64,000 bases of DNA from Staphylococcus cohnii subsp. cohnii (GCF_002902365.1 NZ_PPQC01000004.1:43944-107943); one strand, 5' to 3'. Positions 20,803-31,083 are shown, numbered from the stretch's first letter. Translations and numbers: made by a program. Notes: generated by a model not told the origin, from the sequence alone.

Positions 20803-21374
20803 AAATCTACACTTCCTTTAATTGTTCGGATATTCCATCTTAAGTATTTTAAAATTAAACGATAGACAAGTTGTGCTAATTTAGCAATAATTACAAATAA
20901 AACAATACCTAATCCTGTAAAAGAAAAAGCAAAAAAGTAATTACTTATCGCGAGGCTGATCATATGATTCAATAATCCATGAACAATTAACAATACAGGG
21001 CTAATAGTTAAGAAAAGCGCAACGAGCAATAATGCACACATAAACACTGCTAATATAACCATGGGTATCAAAATAATAATTAATGACAAAATCCCCATAC
21101 CTAAAGAAGCCATAATTGCTCTGACAATATTTTTAGTATTTGGCCTATATTCGGCAGATACAATAGCATTTTTTGCCATTATCTGTTTAGCAATCTGCTT
21201 GGGCGATTCTAAAGCTCCAATGATTTGGTATTCATTTTTGCCATTATTTTCTTGTTCAAAAAAATATTGTTCATATTCATACATCACTTTGTCTCGTTCG
21301 TTTCGAGGTAGGTTTTCTAATTCTTGTTCTAACGCATTTAAAAATGTGATTTTATCCAAGTTATCTACCGCCAT
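20799..21374 (-). CDS. DUF1700 (HAAS-domain) membrane protein
   Basis: About 190 residues: a cytosolic N-terminal HAAS-type helical domain (ITFLNALEQELENLPRNERDKVMYEYEQYFFE), then four hydrophobic segments from about residue 80 to 175. Such proteins pair with PadR-type regulators or DUF4097 proteins in envelope-stress loci. No regulator gene is adjacent here. The start is uncertain: ATG 21374 has no ribosome site; an in-frame TTG at 21359 (M-DKITFLNALEQEL) fits the family N-terminus better but has only a weak GGCGGT site. Overlaps the DUF4097 gene. Confidence 0.8.
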   Translation of the reverse strand: MAVDNLDKITFLNALEQELENLPRNERDKVMYEYEQYFFEQENNGKNEYQIIGALESPKQIAKQIMAKNAIVSAEYRPNTKNIVRAIMASLGMGILSLIIILIPMVILAVFMCALLLVALFLTISPVLLIVHGLLNHMISLAISNYFFAFSFTGLGIVLFVIIAKLAQLVYRLILKYLRWNIRTIKGSVDL

Positions 21375-21784
21375 TCAAATTTTAGGATTTAATCAATTTC
21401 TATTTCAATTCAAAAATGGCAAACCACTGCAGAGTGTCATTACCAAATTTAGTTACTATATATTTCAACGCTCTATATTTCATCATTTCTATGTACAATA
21501 AACACTTATATATATATTTAGTTATCCAAATATAACTTACAAAAGTTCAATGATTATATATAATAAATTAATGTTTAAATATTATTAGTTAAAAAACGGA
21601 TATCAAAAAGTTATGTAACTTAATGTTGTTTTACACTATTCATACTAAATCAATATAGCATAAACATTTAGTATTTTCATTTAAAACAAATATTAAAACT
21701 TATTACTTTTCTAAGTATTAAAAATTTTCTTTCATTTAAAATTGTTGGTATAATAATAGCTAATAAATTAAAGGGGGAAAAATA

Positions 21785-22345
21785 ATGACAAGTTTAGAAA
21801 CTTATTTCAAAAACAGTCAACCACTTGATCAGTACATTGAGGATATGACTGAAAACCAAGAAAATCTACTAACAATTTATAAATCATTCTCACTTCCTCA
21901 AGATGATGAACGTCTTGAAAAAATCAAATCTTTACCTTACAGTAAAGTGCTTGTAATAACGGAAGATTGGTGTGGAGATGCTATGATGAACCTTCCTATT
22001 CTAAAGCATATAAGCGAAGAACTACACTTGGAAGTCAAAGTATTCCATCGTGATGAAAATACAGATTTAATAGACCAATACTTAACAAATGGCACAGCTA
22101 GATCCATTCCAATATTTGTTTTCCTAAATGATGACTTTGAACAACAAACTGTTTGGGGCCCTCGTGCTAGACAAGTCCAAAACTTTGTAGATGAAACGCG
22201 TTCAAAGTTACCTGAAAAAGACGATCCTACATTTAATGATAAATCTGCAGAAACACATACAATTATTGCAAATCGTTACAAAACAGACTCACAAATGTGG
22301 AAGCATGTTTACGACTCAATCTTAGATAAATTAATCACTAAATAA
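21785..22345 (+). CDS. Thioredoxin-family protein
   Basis: 186 residues with a thioredoxin-like fold. The active-site position reads EDWCGDAMMNLPIL near residue 60, WCGDA in place of WCGPC, so only one active-site cysteine is present. Such single-cysteine proteins cannot act as a normal dithiol thioredoxin. A monothiol or bacillithiol-linked role is possible but not shown. The cis-proline region GTARSIPIFVFLN near 115 is present. ATG 21785 follows AAGGGGG; a TATAAT lies about 30 bases upstream. The preceding 410 bp (21375-21784) are AT-rich and hold no gene I can support. Confidence 0.85.
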   Translation: MTSLETYFKNSQPLDQYIEDMTENQENLLTIYKSFSLPQDDERLEKIKSLPYSKVLVITEDWCGDAMMNLPILKHISEELHLEVKVFHRDENTDLIDQYLTNGTARSIPIFVFLNDDFEQQTVWGPRARQVQNFVDETRSKLPEKDDPTFNDKSAETHTIIANRYKTDSQMWKHVYDSILDKLITK

Positions 22346-22347
22346 TT

Positions 22348-22396
22348 AAACACGTATGAATTGGATTAGCTTTACTACAATTCATACGTGTTTTTA
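22348..22396. terminator. Bidirectional terminator before pmtD
   Basis: Stem AAACACGTATGAATT with its perfect complement and a T-run on the plus strand; sits between the convergent thioredoxin-like and pmtD genes. Confidence 0.85.
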
Positions 22397-22416
22397 TTGA
22401 AGTTAAGTTTCTACTA

Positions 22417-23145
22417 TTAAATATCTTTTTTAGATGCATAGAATAGATTAATAATAAATAAAATAACAATTGAAGCTGAGGTAATAAACCATTGCCAATT
22501 ACTGAATGTATAATCTCCAGAAGTCGTTTTAGATGTTAAATAACTAAATGGAATATATTTTAATGAGTCTTGTATATTATCTCCAATTTTTGGAATCATT
22601 GGTAAGAAAGGCTCTGCAAAAGGCACAATCAATACTAAGAAAATTCCTAATGTGAAAATAAGTGCTGTTTTAGGTACTACTAATGCAAATAAATATAATA
22701 GTAATCCAAAGAATAGATGGAACATTAAGAAAAACCATAGTAATTCAAAAATTTTATCAGTTTTAATATTTTCACCGTCTACAATACCCTGAACAATTAA
22801 AACAAATGCAACAAGAATTGCTGTTATTAATATGGCAATTAATATAATAGAAACAACTTTTGCAACAACATAACCTACACGACTTGATGTTTTATTCATA
22901 TATAATTGAATCGTACCTTGTGAAATATCACGTGTGATTGTTTTTATTACAAAAAGTAGCCCCATAATAGAAAAGAACCAACTACCTATTGAAAGTAATG
23001 TGTTACCGTTCATTTCATCAGATTGTTGAACAAATAAAATTGTAAATCCAATCATTGGTAAAATAGTCAATAATAATGCTAAGTAAGTTAAAGGACTTTT
23101 AAAAATACTAATTAAGTCATATTTTACAAGTTGAATACTGTTCAT
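22417..23145 (-). CDS. pmtD: PSM exporter permease PmtD
   Basis: Membrane subunit of the second ABC pair of the phenol-soluble-modulin transporter. 242 residues with six hydrophobic segments, of the ABC-2 type (start MNSIQLVKYDLISIFKSPLTYLA, a cytosolic helix before the first span). It overlaps pmtC by one base and completes the pmtRABCD order known from S. aureus, where loss of Pmt stops modulin export and is toxic to the cell. The assignment rests on gene order plus family type, since ABC-2 permeases are poorly conserved. Confidence 0.88.
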   Translation of the reverse strand: MNSIQLVKYDLISIFKSPLTYLALLLTILPMIGFTILFVQQSDEMNGNTLLSIGSWFFSIMGLLFVIKTITRDISQGTIQLYMNKTSSRVGYVVAKVVSIILIAILITAILVAFVLIVQGIVDGENIKTDKIFELLWFFLMFHLFFGLLLYLFALVVPKTALIFTLGIFLVLIVPFAEPFLPMIPKIGDNIQDSLKYIPFSYLTSKTTSGDYTFSNWQWFITSASIVILFIINLFYASKKDI

Positions 23146-24017
23146 TATTGGCCACCTTTCTGATTGATATTGAAGTACGTATCACGTAAAGAACTTTTGC
23201 GCGTTTCAATAAACTCAGGGAAAATTTCTTTACTTGCTAGTCCTTTTAATATATCTTTATAGTTTTTTTGAGCCTTTAATATAACTTCTCCTGTCTCTCT
23301 TTGAGACTGTATTACATCAAAGTGTTCATTTAAATAAGCTAATCCTGCTTCAAAGTCAGCCGCTTCAAGATTCAATACTGTAGAATCTGTTGGGGCGCCT
23401 TCTTTCATATCAACATCTTGCACAAATGTACCATCTCTTAAAAAGACTGCTCTATCACAAATTAATTCTATATCCTCAAGTTTATGACTAGAAATCAAAA
23501 TTTTCATATCTAATTCCTGAACAAGCGATTGTATCGTTTTTAAAACGTCAATTGAGCCATCAGGATCCATTCCATTTGTCGGTTCATCTAATATTAAATA
23601 TTTAGGTTTATTCATTAAAGAAACTGCAATGGCTAACTTTTGTTTCATTCCCATTGAATATTTTTTAATTTTCTTTTTAATATAACTACGCATTCCAAAT
23701 GCATCAATAATTTGATCAGCATACTTTTTATCAAATCCTTTTCCTAACACATTTGCAAAAAGTTTCAAGTTATATAAACCAGATTTATTATCATATAGTT
23801 TCGGGTGTTCTATTAAATAGCCTACATTTTCTTTATTACTTAATTGAACTTCACCTTTATAATTTACAATGTTGCCATTCATCACTTTCATTAAAGTGGT
23901 TTTACCCACCCCGTTTTTACCTATTAAACCAACAATTTGACTATGGCCAAAATCAAAATCAATATGATCTAATACATTATTATTACCATATGTTTTAGTA
24001 ATTTGTTTTAACTGCAT
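23145..24017 (-). CDS. pmtC: PSM exporter ATPase PmtC
   Basis: ABC ATPase, 290 residues. Walker A GKNGVGKTT at about 34-42, signature SMGMKQKL near 131, Walker B YLILDEPTNGMD near 149, and the switch histidine in ILISSHKL near 185. It is followed by a short C-terminal domain of unknown function (residues 210-290). One-base overlap with pmtD and 18 bp after pmtB. It resembles bacitracin/lantibiotic-type ATPases, so only the cluster context identifies it as PmtC. Confidence 0.92.
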   Translation of the reverse strand: MQLKQITKTYGNNNVLDHIDFDFGHSQIVGLIGKNGVGKTTLMKVMNGNIVNYKGEVQLSNKENVGYLIEHPKLYDNKSGLYNLKLFANVLGKGFDKKYADQIIDAFGMRSYIKKKIKKYSMGMKQKLAIAVSLMNKPKYLILDEPTNGMDPDGSIDVLKTIQSLVQELDMKILISSHKLEDIELICDRAVFLRDGTFVQDVDMKEGAPTDSTVLNLEAADFEAGLAYLNEHFDVIQSQRETGEVILKAQKNYKDILKGLASKEIFPEFIETRKSSLRDTYFNINQKGGQ

Positions 24018-24035
24018 AATGCGCCTCCTTTAAAG

Positions 24036-24698
24036 TTAACTTAGCTTTTTATATTGAATGATATAATTTACTCCTAAAAATACAACACTTAACAATAAGA
24101 AGCCATAGTTAAAGAAATCTTTAAAATATCTTAAATGTTCAAAATCATAATCAAATAGTAAAGAACAACCAATAATGATAATTGCAATGATAAAAGGTAA
24201 GAAAATTAACATTCCTAACACATAAGGAATAAATGAAATATATTCTGCCTTTTGTTCTATAAACCGCTTAAAACCTAATGGTATCGCGAAGAGATTAATG
24301 GCAATATAAGAAAATGGCAATGTGAAGTTAATATTAATTGTATTACTTGAATAGTTATCATTGGATATGCCATATAAAGATAAAATACCTGCACCAACCA
24401 AAGTAAATACCAAAACAGTTATATAGTTCGCATTTAGTAAAGATAATTTAGAAACCGGTAAACTAGCAAAAAAATCATATGACTGTTTATATCCTAACTT
24501 TTTATTAAATCTAAAAACATGTCCTGAATCCAACACTGAAATAACTACTAGTACCATAACTAGGGCAGAATAAAGCACTTTATTTATCAATGTGTCATGA
24601 TTCAAAATTAATTGTAAAGGGGAAATAATCAGTAAAACTGAATATAAAACAATCGTCCATTTGCGTAACTTAAGGTTTCGAATAAGTAAATTTTTCAT
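24036..24698 (-). CDS. pmtB: PSM exporter permease PmtB
   Basis: 220 residues, about six hydrophobic segments, start MKNLLIRNLKLRKW with a basic N-terminal stretch. ABC-2-like permease partner of PmtA. Lies between pmtA and pmtC on the same strand, as in S. aureus. ATG 24698 has GGGAGG upstream. Family similarity is weak, as usual for this subunit. Confidence 0.88.
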   Translation of the reverse strand: MKNLLIRNLKLRKWTIVLYSVLLIISPLQLILNHDTLINKVLYSALVMVLVVISVLDSGHVFRFNKKLGYKQSYDFFASLPVSKLSLLNANYITVLVFTLVGAGILSLYGISNDNYSSNTININFTLPFSYIAINLFAIPLGFKRFIEQKAEYISFIPYVLGMLIFLPFIIAIIIIGCSLLFDYDFEHLRYFKDFFNYGFLLLSVVFLGVNYIIQYKKLS

Positions 24699-24738
24699 CT
24701 TATACCTCCCGCATTATTAATTATTAGAAAGCCCCAAA

Positions 24739-25602
24739 TCATTCTTTGGAGTTCCCTTTTTCGAGGTAAACCATTAAGTCTTCAATTGTTGGACTCGTGA
24801 TTGCAACAGCATTATCAAATATTTCATAGAACACATTAGCCTGTGTGGTTAATGCAGTATAACCAGTTTTATTAATTTCAAAATATTGAGTTAAATGCTT
24901 TAATTCTTCATCAATTTGGTTGGAATCACCTTTGACAATTTTAAATTGAGTTAAAAGATGATCTAAAAAGTCATTTAAAACAACTTCGCCATCCTTAATA
25001 TAAACTAAATAATCAGCTATTTTCTCCAAATCAGAAATAATATGAGTAGATAAAAAAACAGTCTTTCTTTCATCAATAAGTTCTTTTTGAATGATATCTA
25101 AAACTTCATTTCTAATAATAGGATCTAAACCCGAAGTAGGTTCATCTAAAATAAAAAGTTCAGCTTGATGACTAAATGCGATTGCAATGGATAACTTCAT
25201 CTTCATTCCCGTTGAGAATGTTTTAATCTTTTTATTAAAAGGCAAATCAAATAATCCAACATAATGTTCAAAAACATCATGGTTCCAATAACTATAAAAT
25301 GGTGCAATATAATTTTCGATTTTTTTAATGGTCCATTTATCATTAAGATATAATTCCGAATAAATAAAACCAATTTTATCTTTTATTGCTACAGCGTTAT
25401 TTTTCATTTTTTGATTGAAAATTAATATTTCACCATTATTGGGCTCAATTAAATCCATAATTAACCTAATGATTGTAGTTTTGCCAACGCCATTTGCACC
25501 AATGAAACCTGTTACAAAACCTTGAGGAACTTCAAATGAAATATCATTTAATTGAAATTCTTTATATTGATAGTTAATATTTTTCAATTCTATAGCATTC
25601 AT
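24739..25602 (-). CDS. pmtA: PSM exporter ATPase PmtA
   Basis: ABC ATPase, 287 residues. Walker A GANGVGKTT at about 34-42, signature STGMKMKL near 132, Walker B LFILDEPTSGLD near 150, switch histidine in LSTHIISDL near 186. It overlaps the end of pmtR by 4 bases, so regulator and pump are coupled. Exports amphipathic phenol-soluble modulins and gives self-immunity in S. aureus. Which modulins this strain makes cannot be seen here. Confidence 0.92.
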   Translation of the reverse strand: MNAIELKNINYQYKEFQLNDISFEVPQGFVTGFIGANGVGKTTIIRLIMDLIEPNNGEILIFNQKMKNNAVAIKDKIGFIYSELYLNDKWTIKKIENYIAPFYSYWNHDVFEHYVGLFDLPFNKKIKTFSTGMKMKLSIAIAFSHQAELFILDEPTSGLDPIIRNEVLDIIQKELIDERKTVFLSTHIISDLEKIADYLVYIKDGEVVLNDFLDHLLTQFKIVKGDSNQIDEELKHLTQYFEINKTGYTALTTQANVFYEIFDNAVAITSPTIEDLMVYLEKGNSKE

Positions 25603-25979
25603 TCGTCGTCCTCCTCATAAATCAACGATAAAATTTCTTGTAACTCAGATAAAGTCATACCAATGGTCTTGGCTTCTTTACTCATTGATTTGGCTAAGGA
25701 CTCGATAACTATAAATTGTTTTTCTTTTAAAATTGAACTATCCTGTTCCTTCACAAATGTACCTTTTCCTCTTATAGTAAAAACAAAACCATCTTTTTCT
25801 AAATCTTCGTAAGCACGTTTTGTCGTAATCACACTAACACTTAAATCTTGTGCCAGTTCTCTCATTGATGGCAAATGTTCTCCAGGAGTAACGTGTCCTT
25901 TTAAAATGTTCTCTTTTACTTGTTGTTTGATTTGTTCATAAATCGGTCTTTCACTACTGTTTTTTAAAAGTATTTTCAT
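25599..25979 (-). CDS. pmtR: GntR-family (YtrA-type) repressor PmtR
   Basis: 126 residues. N-terminal winged helix (YEQIKQQVKENILKGHVTPGEHLPSMRELAQDLSVS, TTKRAYEDLEKDGFVFTIRGKGTFV), then a short dimerisation tail, the YtrA subtype that usually controls ABC transporters. In S. aureus PmtR represses pmt until modulins bind it. AGGAGG lies before ATG 25979. Tandem ACAATATAT repeats upstream (26008-26025) are its likely operator. Confidence 0.92.
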   Translation of the reverse strand: MKILLKNSSERPIYEQIKQQVKENILKGHVTPGEHLPSMRELAQDLSVSVITTKRAYEDLEKDGFVFTIRGKGTFVKEQDSSILKEKQFIVIESLAKSMSKEAKTIGMTLSELQEILSLIYEEDDE

Positions 25980-26007
25980 TAACGTCCTCCTTTATAACTG
26001 TACATAC

Positions 26008-26025
26008 ACAATATATACAATATAT
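26008..26025. promoter_or_regulatory. Probable PmtR operator with promoter elements
   Basis: Two head-to-tail ACAATATAT repeats, embedded in a longer alternating purine-pyrimidine stretch (26001-26030). They lie between a TTGACT on the minus strand (26043-26038) and pmtR, in the region where a -10 should be, so binding here would block the pmt promoter. The exact -10 is not clean, and no PmtR site can be proven by eye. Confidence 0.6.
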
Positions 26026-26105
26026 ACACACTTGTAAAGTCAAATTTTCATTTTAACTAAAAAATTTTGAGCTAAAATAAGTGCAAATAACTATACCATC
26101 TGAAA

Positions 26106-26142
26106 TAAAAAAGGCTAACCCACATAAAATGGTCAGCCTTAT
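26106..26142 (-). terminator. Terminator after the 64-residue membrane protein gene
   Basis: Minus-strand stem AAGGCT.ACC/GGT.AGCCTT followed by six T, about 40 bases past the stop at 26181. Confidence 0.85.
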
Positions 26143-26180
26143 ACCTAGTATGAAAGAGATACATGTCTATCTCTTACTAC

Positions 26181-26375
26181 TTATTTCTTTTGATTATTTT
26201 TTTTGCGTCTATCATTACTTCTATTTATAAATGCACAAATCATAAACATAATTGCTGCAATTAATAATTTTATGCCTGAATTTTCATGTCCAGTAGCTTG
26301 TAAATAGTAACCAACGACAAATAATACAATAGCAATAATCACAAATATTTTTGTTAAATGTTTCACTATACTCAC
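26181..26375 (-). CDS. Small two-span membrane protein, function unknown
   Basis: 64 residues: two hydrophobic segments (IFVIIAIVLFVVGYYL and IKLLIAAIMFMICAFI) joined by a short loop, with a strongly basic C-terminal tail (NRSNDRRKKNNQKK). AGGTGA-type ribosome site before ATG 26375 and own terminator. No known family. Adjacent to pmt but reads as a separate unit. Confidence 0.7.
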   Translation of the reverse strand: MSIVKHLTKIFVIIAIVLFVVGYYLQATGHENSGIKLLIAAIMFMICAFINRSNDRRKKNNQKK

Positions 26376-26491
26376 CTCAAATAATTACATTGTATCAAAA
26401 TTTACTCACAATTTCTAAAACTCATTCATACTATTCTAATTTTGAAATTATCTTATTATTAATTTGCATTACACGCAATAGAATATATTGT

Positions 26492-26585
26492 TTGCAGTTT
26501 ATACTTAGCGGTGCTAAAATATAATTGTATCCACGAATTATACTACACAACCCCAAGTCTGATAGCGCAGACTTGGGGTTTTTTG
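26492..26585 (+). ncRNA. Candidate antitoxin RNA (par RNA II-like)
   Basis: A promoter TTGCAG (26492-26497), 17-base spacer, TAAAAT (26515-26520) would start a transcript near 26527. A strong terminator (stem CCCCAAGTCT/AGACTTGGGG, 26551-26578, then six T) ends it after about 60 nt. Before the terminator it carries ATACTACAC (26540-26548). The same nine bases occur at the toxin start on the plus strand (26694-26702), so the RNA is complementary to the toxin ribosome site and start codon, as in the par/Fst type I systems. Confidence 0.7.
26549..26584. terminator. Shared terminator of the toxin-antitoxin locus
   Basis: AACCCCAAGTCT/AGACTTGGGGTT stem with an eight-base loop. Strong T-run on the plus strand (antitoxin). 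On the minus strand, where the toxin transcript would arrive, the T-run is poor. Confidence 0.8.
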
Positions 26586-26596
26586 TGTAAGGCCAC

Positions 26597-26695
26597 CTAT
26601 TTGTCTTTCCACTTATTTTCTAACCAAACACGGAATACAACAAGTAAGCCACCTGTTATTAAAGTTACTAAAATTTCTTGCCACCACGTAACCAT
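26597..26695 (-). CDS. Type I toxin, Fst/par family-like
   Basis: 32 residues: short polar start MVTWWQEIL, a hydrophobic span (about residues 8-24, LVTLITGGLLVVFRVW), and a charged tail (LENKWKDK). This is the layout of Fst/SprA-type membrane toxins, although the residues differ from those I remember. ATG 26695 is preceded by a GGGGGGTG ribosome site that is complementary to the convergent antitoxin RNA. An extended -10 TGTTAGAAT (TAGAAT at 26753-26748) precedes it, and a LexA box (26763-26776) covers the -35 region. Not among the usual annotated genes because of its size. Confidence 0.72.
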   Translation of the reverse strand: MVTWWQEILVTLITGGLLVVFRVWLENKWKDK

Positions 26696-26762
26696 ACTAC
26701 ACCCCCCACAAAAAAAGTACCATGTAGGATTTTGATGGCCTATCTATATTCTAACATAAAAC

Positions 26763-26776
26763 AGAACACATGTTCG
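26763..26776. promoter_or_regulatory. LexA (SOS) box at the toxin promoter
   Basis: Minus strand CGAACATGTGTTCT, one mismatch (last base) from CGAACRNRYGTTYC and nearly the same as the yolD box at 17480. It lies about 10 bases upstream of the extended -10 of the Fst-like toxin gene. It could in principle also affect the divergent aminotransferase gene starting at 26894. Confidence 0.75.
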
Positions 26777-26893
26777 TATAAAATGACCTTAAATTTATAT
26801 TTTTCTTATAAAATGTTTGCAACGCTTTAATTTTAACTGATTTCAAGATAATATAGTTATATCATTTAAAAAGTAAAGAGAGGTTAACAAACT

Positions 26894-28186
26894 ATGAATC
26901 CTTTAGCTTTAGATTTAAACGAACAATTATCTAAATCCAATCCAGAAATTGCAGATATGCTTTCTGATTTAGGCAAATTAATGTATTATCCAAAAGGCAT
27001 TTTATCACAATCTGCAGAAGCGAAAGCTACTAAGTATAATGCCACAATTGGTATGGCAACATATAAAGATAGTAAAATGTATGCTGAAACGTTAAATGAT
27101 ATGTTCAATCATTTAGAACCAAATGACATCTTTCCGTACGCACCTCCTCAAGGTTTAGAAGCACTTCGTGATTTATGGCAACAAAAAATGTTGAAAGACA
27201 ATCCTGATTTAACTGCGAACCACATGACAAGACCTATTGTTACGAATGCTTTGACACACGGTCTATCTATTGTAGGGGATATGTTTGTTGATAGCGGAGA
27301 CACAATTTTACTACCATCACATAATTGGGGTAACTATAAATTAGTATATAGTACAAGACATAGTGCTGAAATTGAAACATATGATATCTTCGATGAACAA
27401 GGACATTTTACCACTGAACAGCTTGTTCATACTTTAGAACAATATAACAAAGATAAAGTTATTTTAATCCTAAATTACCCTAATAATCCAACTGGTTACA
27501 CGCCTACTAAAGATGAAGTAGCCGTTATTGTCGATGCCATCAAATCACTTGCAGAGCGTGGTACCAATGTTATTGCATTAATAGATGACGCTTATTATGG
27601 TTTATTCTATGAAGATGTTTACACGCAATCTTTATTTACTGCATTAACAAATTTACATTTACCTCATTTATTACCTATCCGTTTAGATGGGGCTACTAAA
27701 GAATTCTTTGCATGGGGATTACGCGTAGGATTTATCAGTTTTGGTGTTAACGACCCTATTACAAAGCAAGTCTTAGAAGCCAAAGTAAAAGGTTTAATTA
27801 GAAGTAATATTTCTAGTGGACCTATGCCCTCTCAAAGCGCAGTTAAATATGTACTTGAAAACCATGATCAATTTGATAAAGAAATTCAAAAGAATATTGA
27901 GACATTAAATGCAAGATACCAAATTACAAAATCTGTTGTTTATGACGAAAAATATTCAACATATTGGCAACCTTATGATTTTAACTCTGGATACTTTATG
28001 GCGCTTAAAGTTAAAAATGTTAATCCAGAACAATTGCGTAAGCATTTAATTGAAAATTACTCTATTGGTGTAATTGCATTAAATGATTCTGACATTAGAA
28101 TTGCTTTTAGTTGTGTAGAAAAAGATGATATCCCTCATGTCTTTGATTCAATAGCTAAAGCCATTTCTGATTTACAAAATGTATAA
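26894..28186 (+). CDS. PLP-dependent aminotransferase (class I/II)
   Basis: 430-residue fold-type I aminotransferase. Conserved blocks: NYPNNPTGYTPTKDE near residue 193 (the NPTG motif), ALIDDAYYGLFYE near 229 with the Asp-Tyr pair that contacts PLP, and the lysine in LDGATKEFFAWGLRVGFI near 273 that forms the Schiff base. ATG 26894 follows AGAGAGG. Amino-acid substrate cannot be assigned; it stands alone before a bidirectional terminator. Confidence 0.88.
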   Translation: MNPLALDLNEQLSKSNPEIADMLSDLGKLMYYPKGILSQSAEAKATKYNATIGMATYKDSKMYAETLNDMFNHLEPNDIFPYAPPQGLEALRDLWQQKMLKDNPDLTANHMTRPIVTNALTHGLSIVGDMFVDSGDTILLPSHNWGNYKLVYSTRHSAEIETYDIFDEQGHFTTEQLVHTLEQYNKDKVILILNYPNNPTGYTPTKDEVAVIVDAIKSLAERGTNVIALIDDAYYGLFYEDVYTQSLFTALTNLHLPHLLPIRLDGATKEFFAWGLRVGFISFGVNDPITKQVLEAKVKGLIRSNISSGPMPSQSAVKYVLENHDQFDKEIQKNIETLNARYQITKSVVYDEKYSTYWQPYDFNSGYFMALKVKNVNPEQLRKHLIENYSIGVIALNDSDIRIAFSCVEKDDIPHVFDSIAKAISDLQNV

Positions 28187-28228
28187 AAAAAAGATGAAAT
28201 TGCTGTTCATAGCAATTTCATCTTTTTT
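28187..28228. terminator. Bidirectional terminator between aminotransferase and DinB genes
   Basis: AAAAAAGATGAAATTGCT with perfect complement and TTTTTT, just after the aminotransferase stop and just before the DinB gene stop on the other strand. Confidence 0.92.
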
Positions 28229-28231
28229 AAT

Positions 28232-28699
28232 TTATTGTTGTTGTTTTAAAACACGTGACATTTCTTCAATTTTACCAGCATGTAAAGGAATATGAATGGC
28301 ATTTAATGCCAACAATTCGTCTAACGTATTACAACCTGCGATTGTTTCAGTTAATTCTGTTTGTAGTTCTTCATCTGAAAGTTTTTGAGCGCGCTCTGGT
28401 AAGGTCTGTATATCGTTCAATATCTCGTCTATTTTCGGTATTGTTTCATCTCCCCATTTTTCTGGTGAAGAACCATAACCAAATAAGCGAGTGTATTGTT
28501 CAATATCAACTGTATTTTTATCATATAGAGATAAAGCAGATTCAAATATAGTTAAAACATGACCATATTGCCAATGTATTGTATTTGGAAATAAATCAAT
28601 TTTATCGTCCAATACTTGGTCATTATTCCAATTATCATAACCTGAAATTAAATAATTAACACCCATATCAATAACATCATATACTGATTTCTTAGTCAT
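28232..28699 (-). CDS. DinB-family (DinB_2) four-helix protein
   Basis: 155 residues of the DinB/YfiT-like metalloenzyme superfamily. Candidate metal-binding histidines lie at the usual places: HWQYGHVLTIFE near residue 42 and ALNAIHIPLHAGKIEEM near 131. In Bacillus the founding gene is damage-induced, and some relatives are thiol transferases (bacillithiol S-transferase). No LexA box is visible here, so SOS control is not supported. Function unknown. Confidence 0.8.
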   Translation of the reverse strand: MTKKSVYDVIDMGVNYLISGYDNWNNDQVLDDKIDLFPNTIHWQYGHVLTIFESALSLYDKNTVDIEQYTRLFGYGSSPEKWGDETIPKIDEILNDIQTLPERAQKLSDEELQTELTETIAGCNTLDELLALNAIHIPLHAGKIEEMSRVLKQQQ

Positions 28700-28939
28700 A
28701 ATTTAATTCCCTCCACTCTTCAAATATCGTGCAGCTAAAATATGTTGCAACTATTAAAACGTACACCCACTCTCTACCCTTTTATTTAATACTTATTCAC
28801 AATACTAAAATGAATATTAATCTACTTCACCTTAATTCAAAATTCAGATATAAACTATAAGTAAAACGTTTATACTAACATTTTATTATCATTAATTTTC
28901 AAGATTTATAACATTTTTGTTTTAATCTAAACTACGATA

Positions 28940-28984
28940 CAAAAAGACGTTTCCCAAAGATTTAGTAATCTAATGGAAAACGTC
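28940..28984 (-). terminator. Terminator of groES-groEL
   Basis: Minus strand GACGTTT.CC/GG.AAACGTC stem followed by TTTTT, about 85 bases past the groEL stop. The rest of 28700-28939 is AT-rich and shows no gene. Confidence 0.8.
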
Positions 28985-29070
28985 AGTAAAGAATTATTTT
29001 AAAATTTCTATGACCAAATCATGACCATTGGACGAATGATATACTGTCATATCAACGTTCTATGGTCTTT

Positions 29071-30723
<1,653 letters not shown>

Positions 30724-30742
30724 TTATCGTTTTTATAATTTA

Positions 30743-31027
30743 TTATTCAATAATTGCTAAAATATCATCTTCGTTAAGGATTAAATATGTTTCGTCTCCA
30801 CGTTTAACTTCTGTGCCAGCATATTGTTGAAAAACAACATTATCGCCTTCGTTCACTTCAGGAGCAACTCGAGAACCATCTTTTAAAATACGTCCTGCAC
30901 CTACTGCAATTATCGTACCTTCATTTGACTTCTCTTTAGCGCTATCTGTTAATACAATACCACTTTTTGTTGTTTGCTCTTGTTCTATTTTTTGAATAAT
31001 TACTCGGTTACCTAATGGTTTTAACAT
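30743..31027 (-). CDS. groES: Co-chaperonin GroES
   Basis: 94-residue GroES; start at ATG 31027 ([12 protein letters not shown]), with AGGAGG upstream. A longer frame upstream would run through the CIRCE operator and is rejected. The mobile loop [12 protein letters not shown] and GKILKDG-like segment are typical. Forms the lid of the GroEL chamber. Confidence 0.97.
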   Translation of the reverse strand: MLKPLGNRVIIQKIEQEQTTKSGIVLTDSAKEKSNEGTIIAVGAGRILKDGSRVAPEVNEGDNVVFQQYAGTEVKRGDETYLILNEDDILAIIE

Positions 31028-31056
31028 TGATTGTTCCTCCTTAGAATTGGAAATCT

Positions 31057-31083
31057 TTAGCACTTCATTACCTTGAGTGCTAA
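31057..31083. promoter_or_regulatory. CIRCE operator (HrcA binding site)
   Basis: Inverted repeat TTAGCACTT-nine bases-GAGTGCTAA, one base off the consensus TTAGCACTC-N9-GAGTGCTAA. It lies just downstream of the groES promoter start, where HrcA blocks transcription. Confidence 0.95.

Noticed and set aside
31028..31063. Longer groES start
   Set aside because: It would put coding sequence over the CIRCE operator, while ATG 31027 has AGGAGG.
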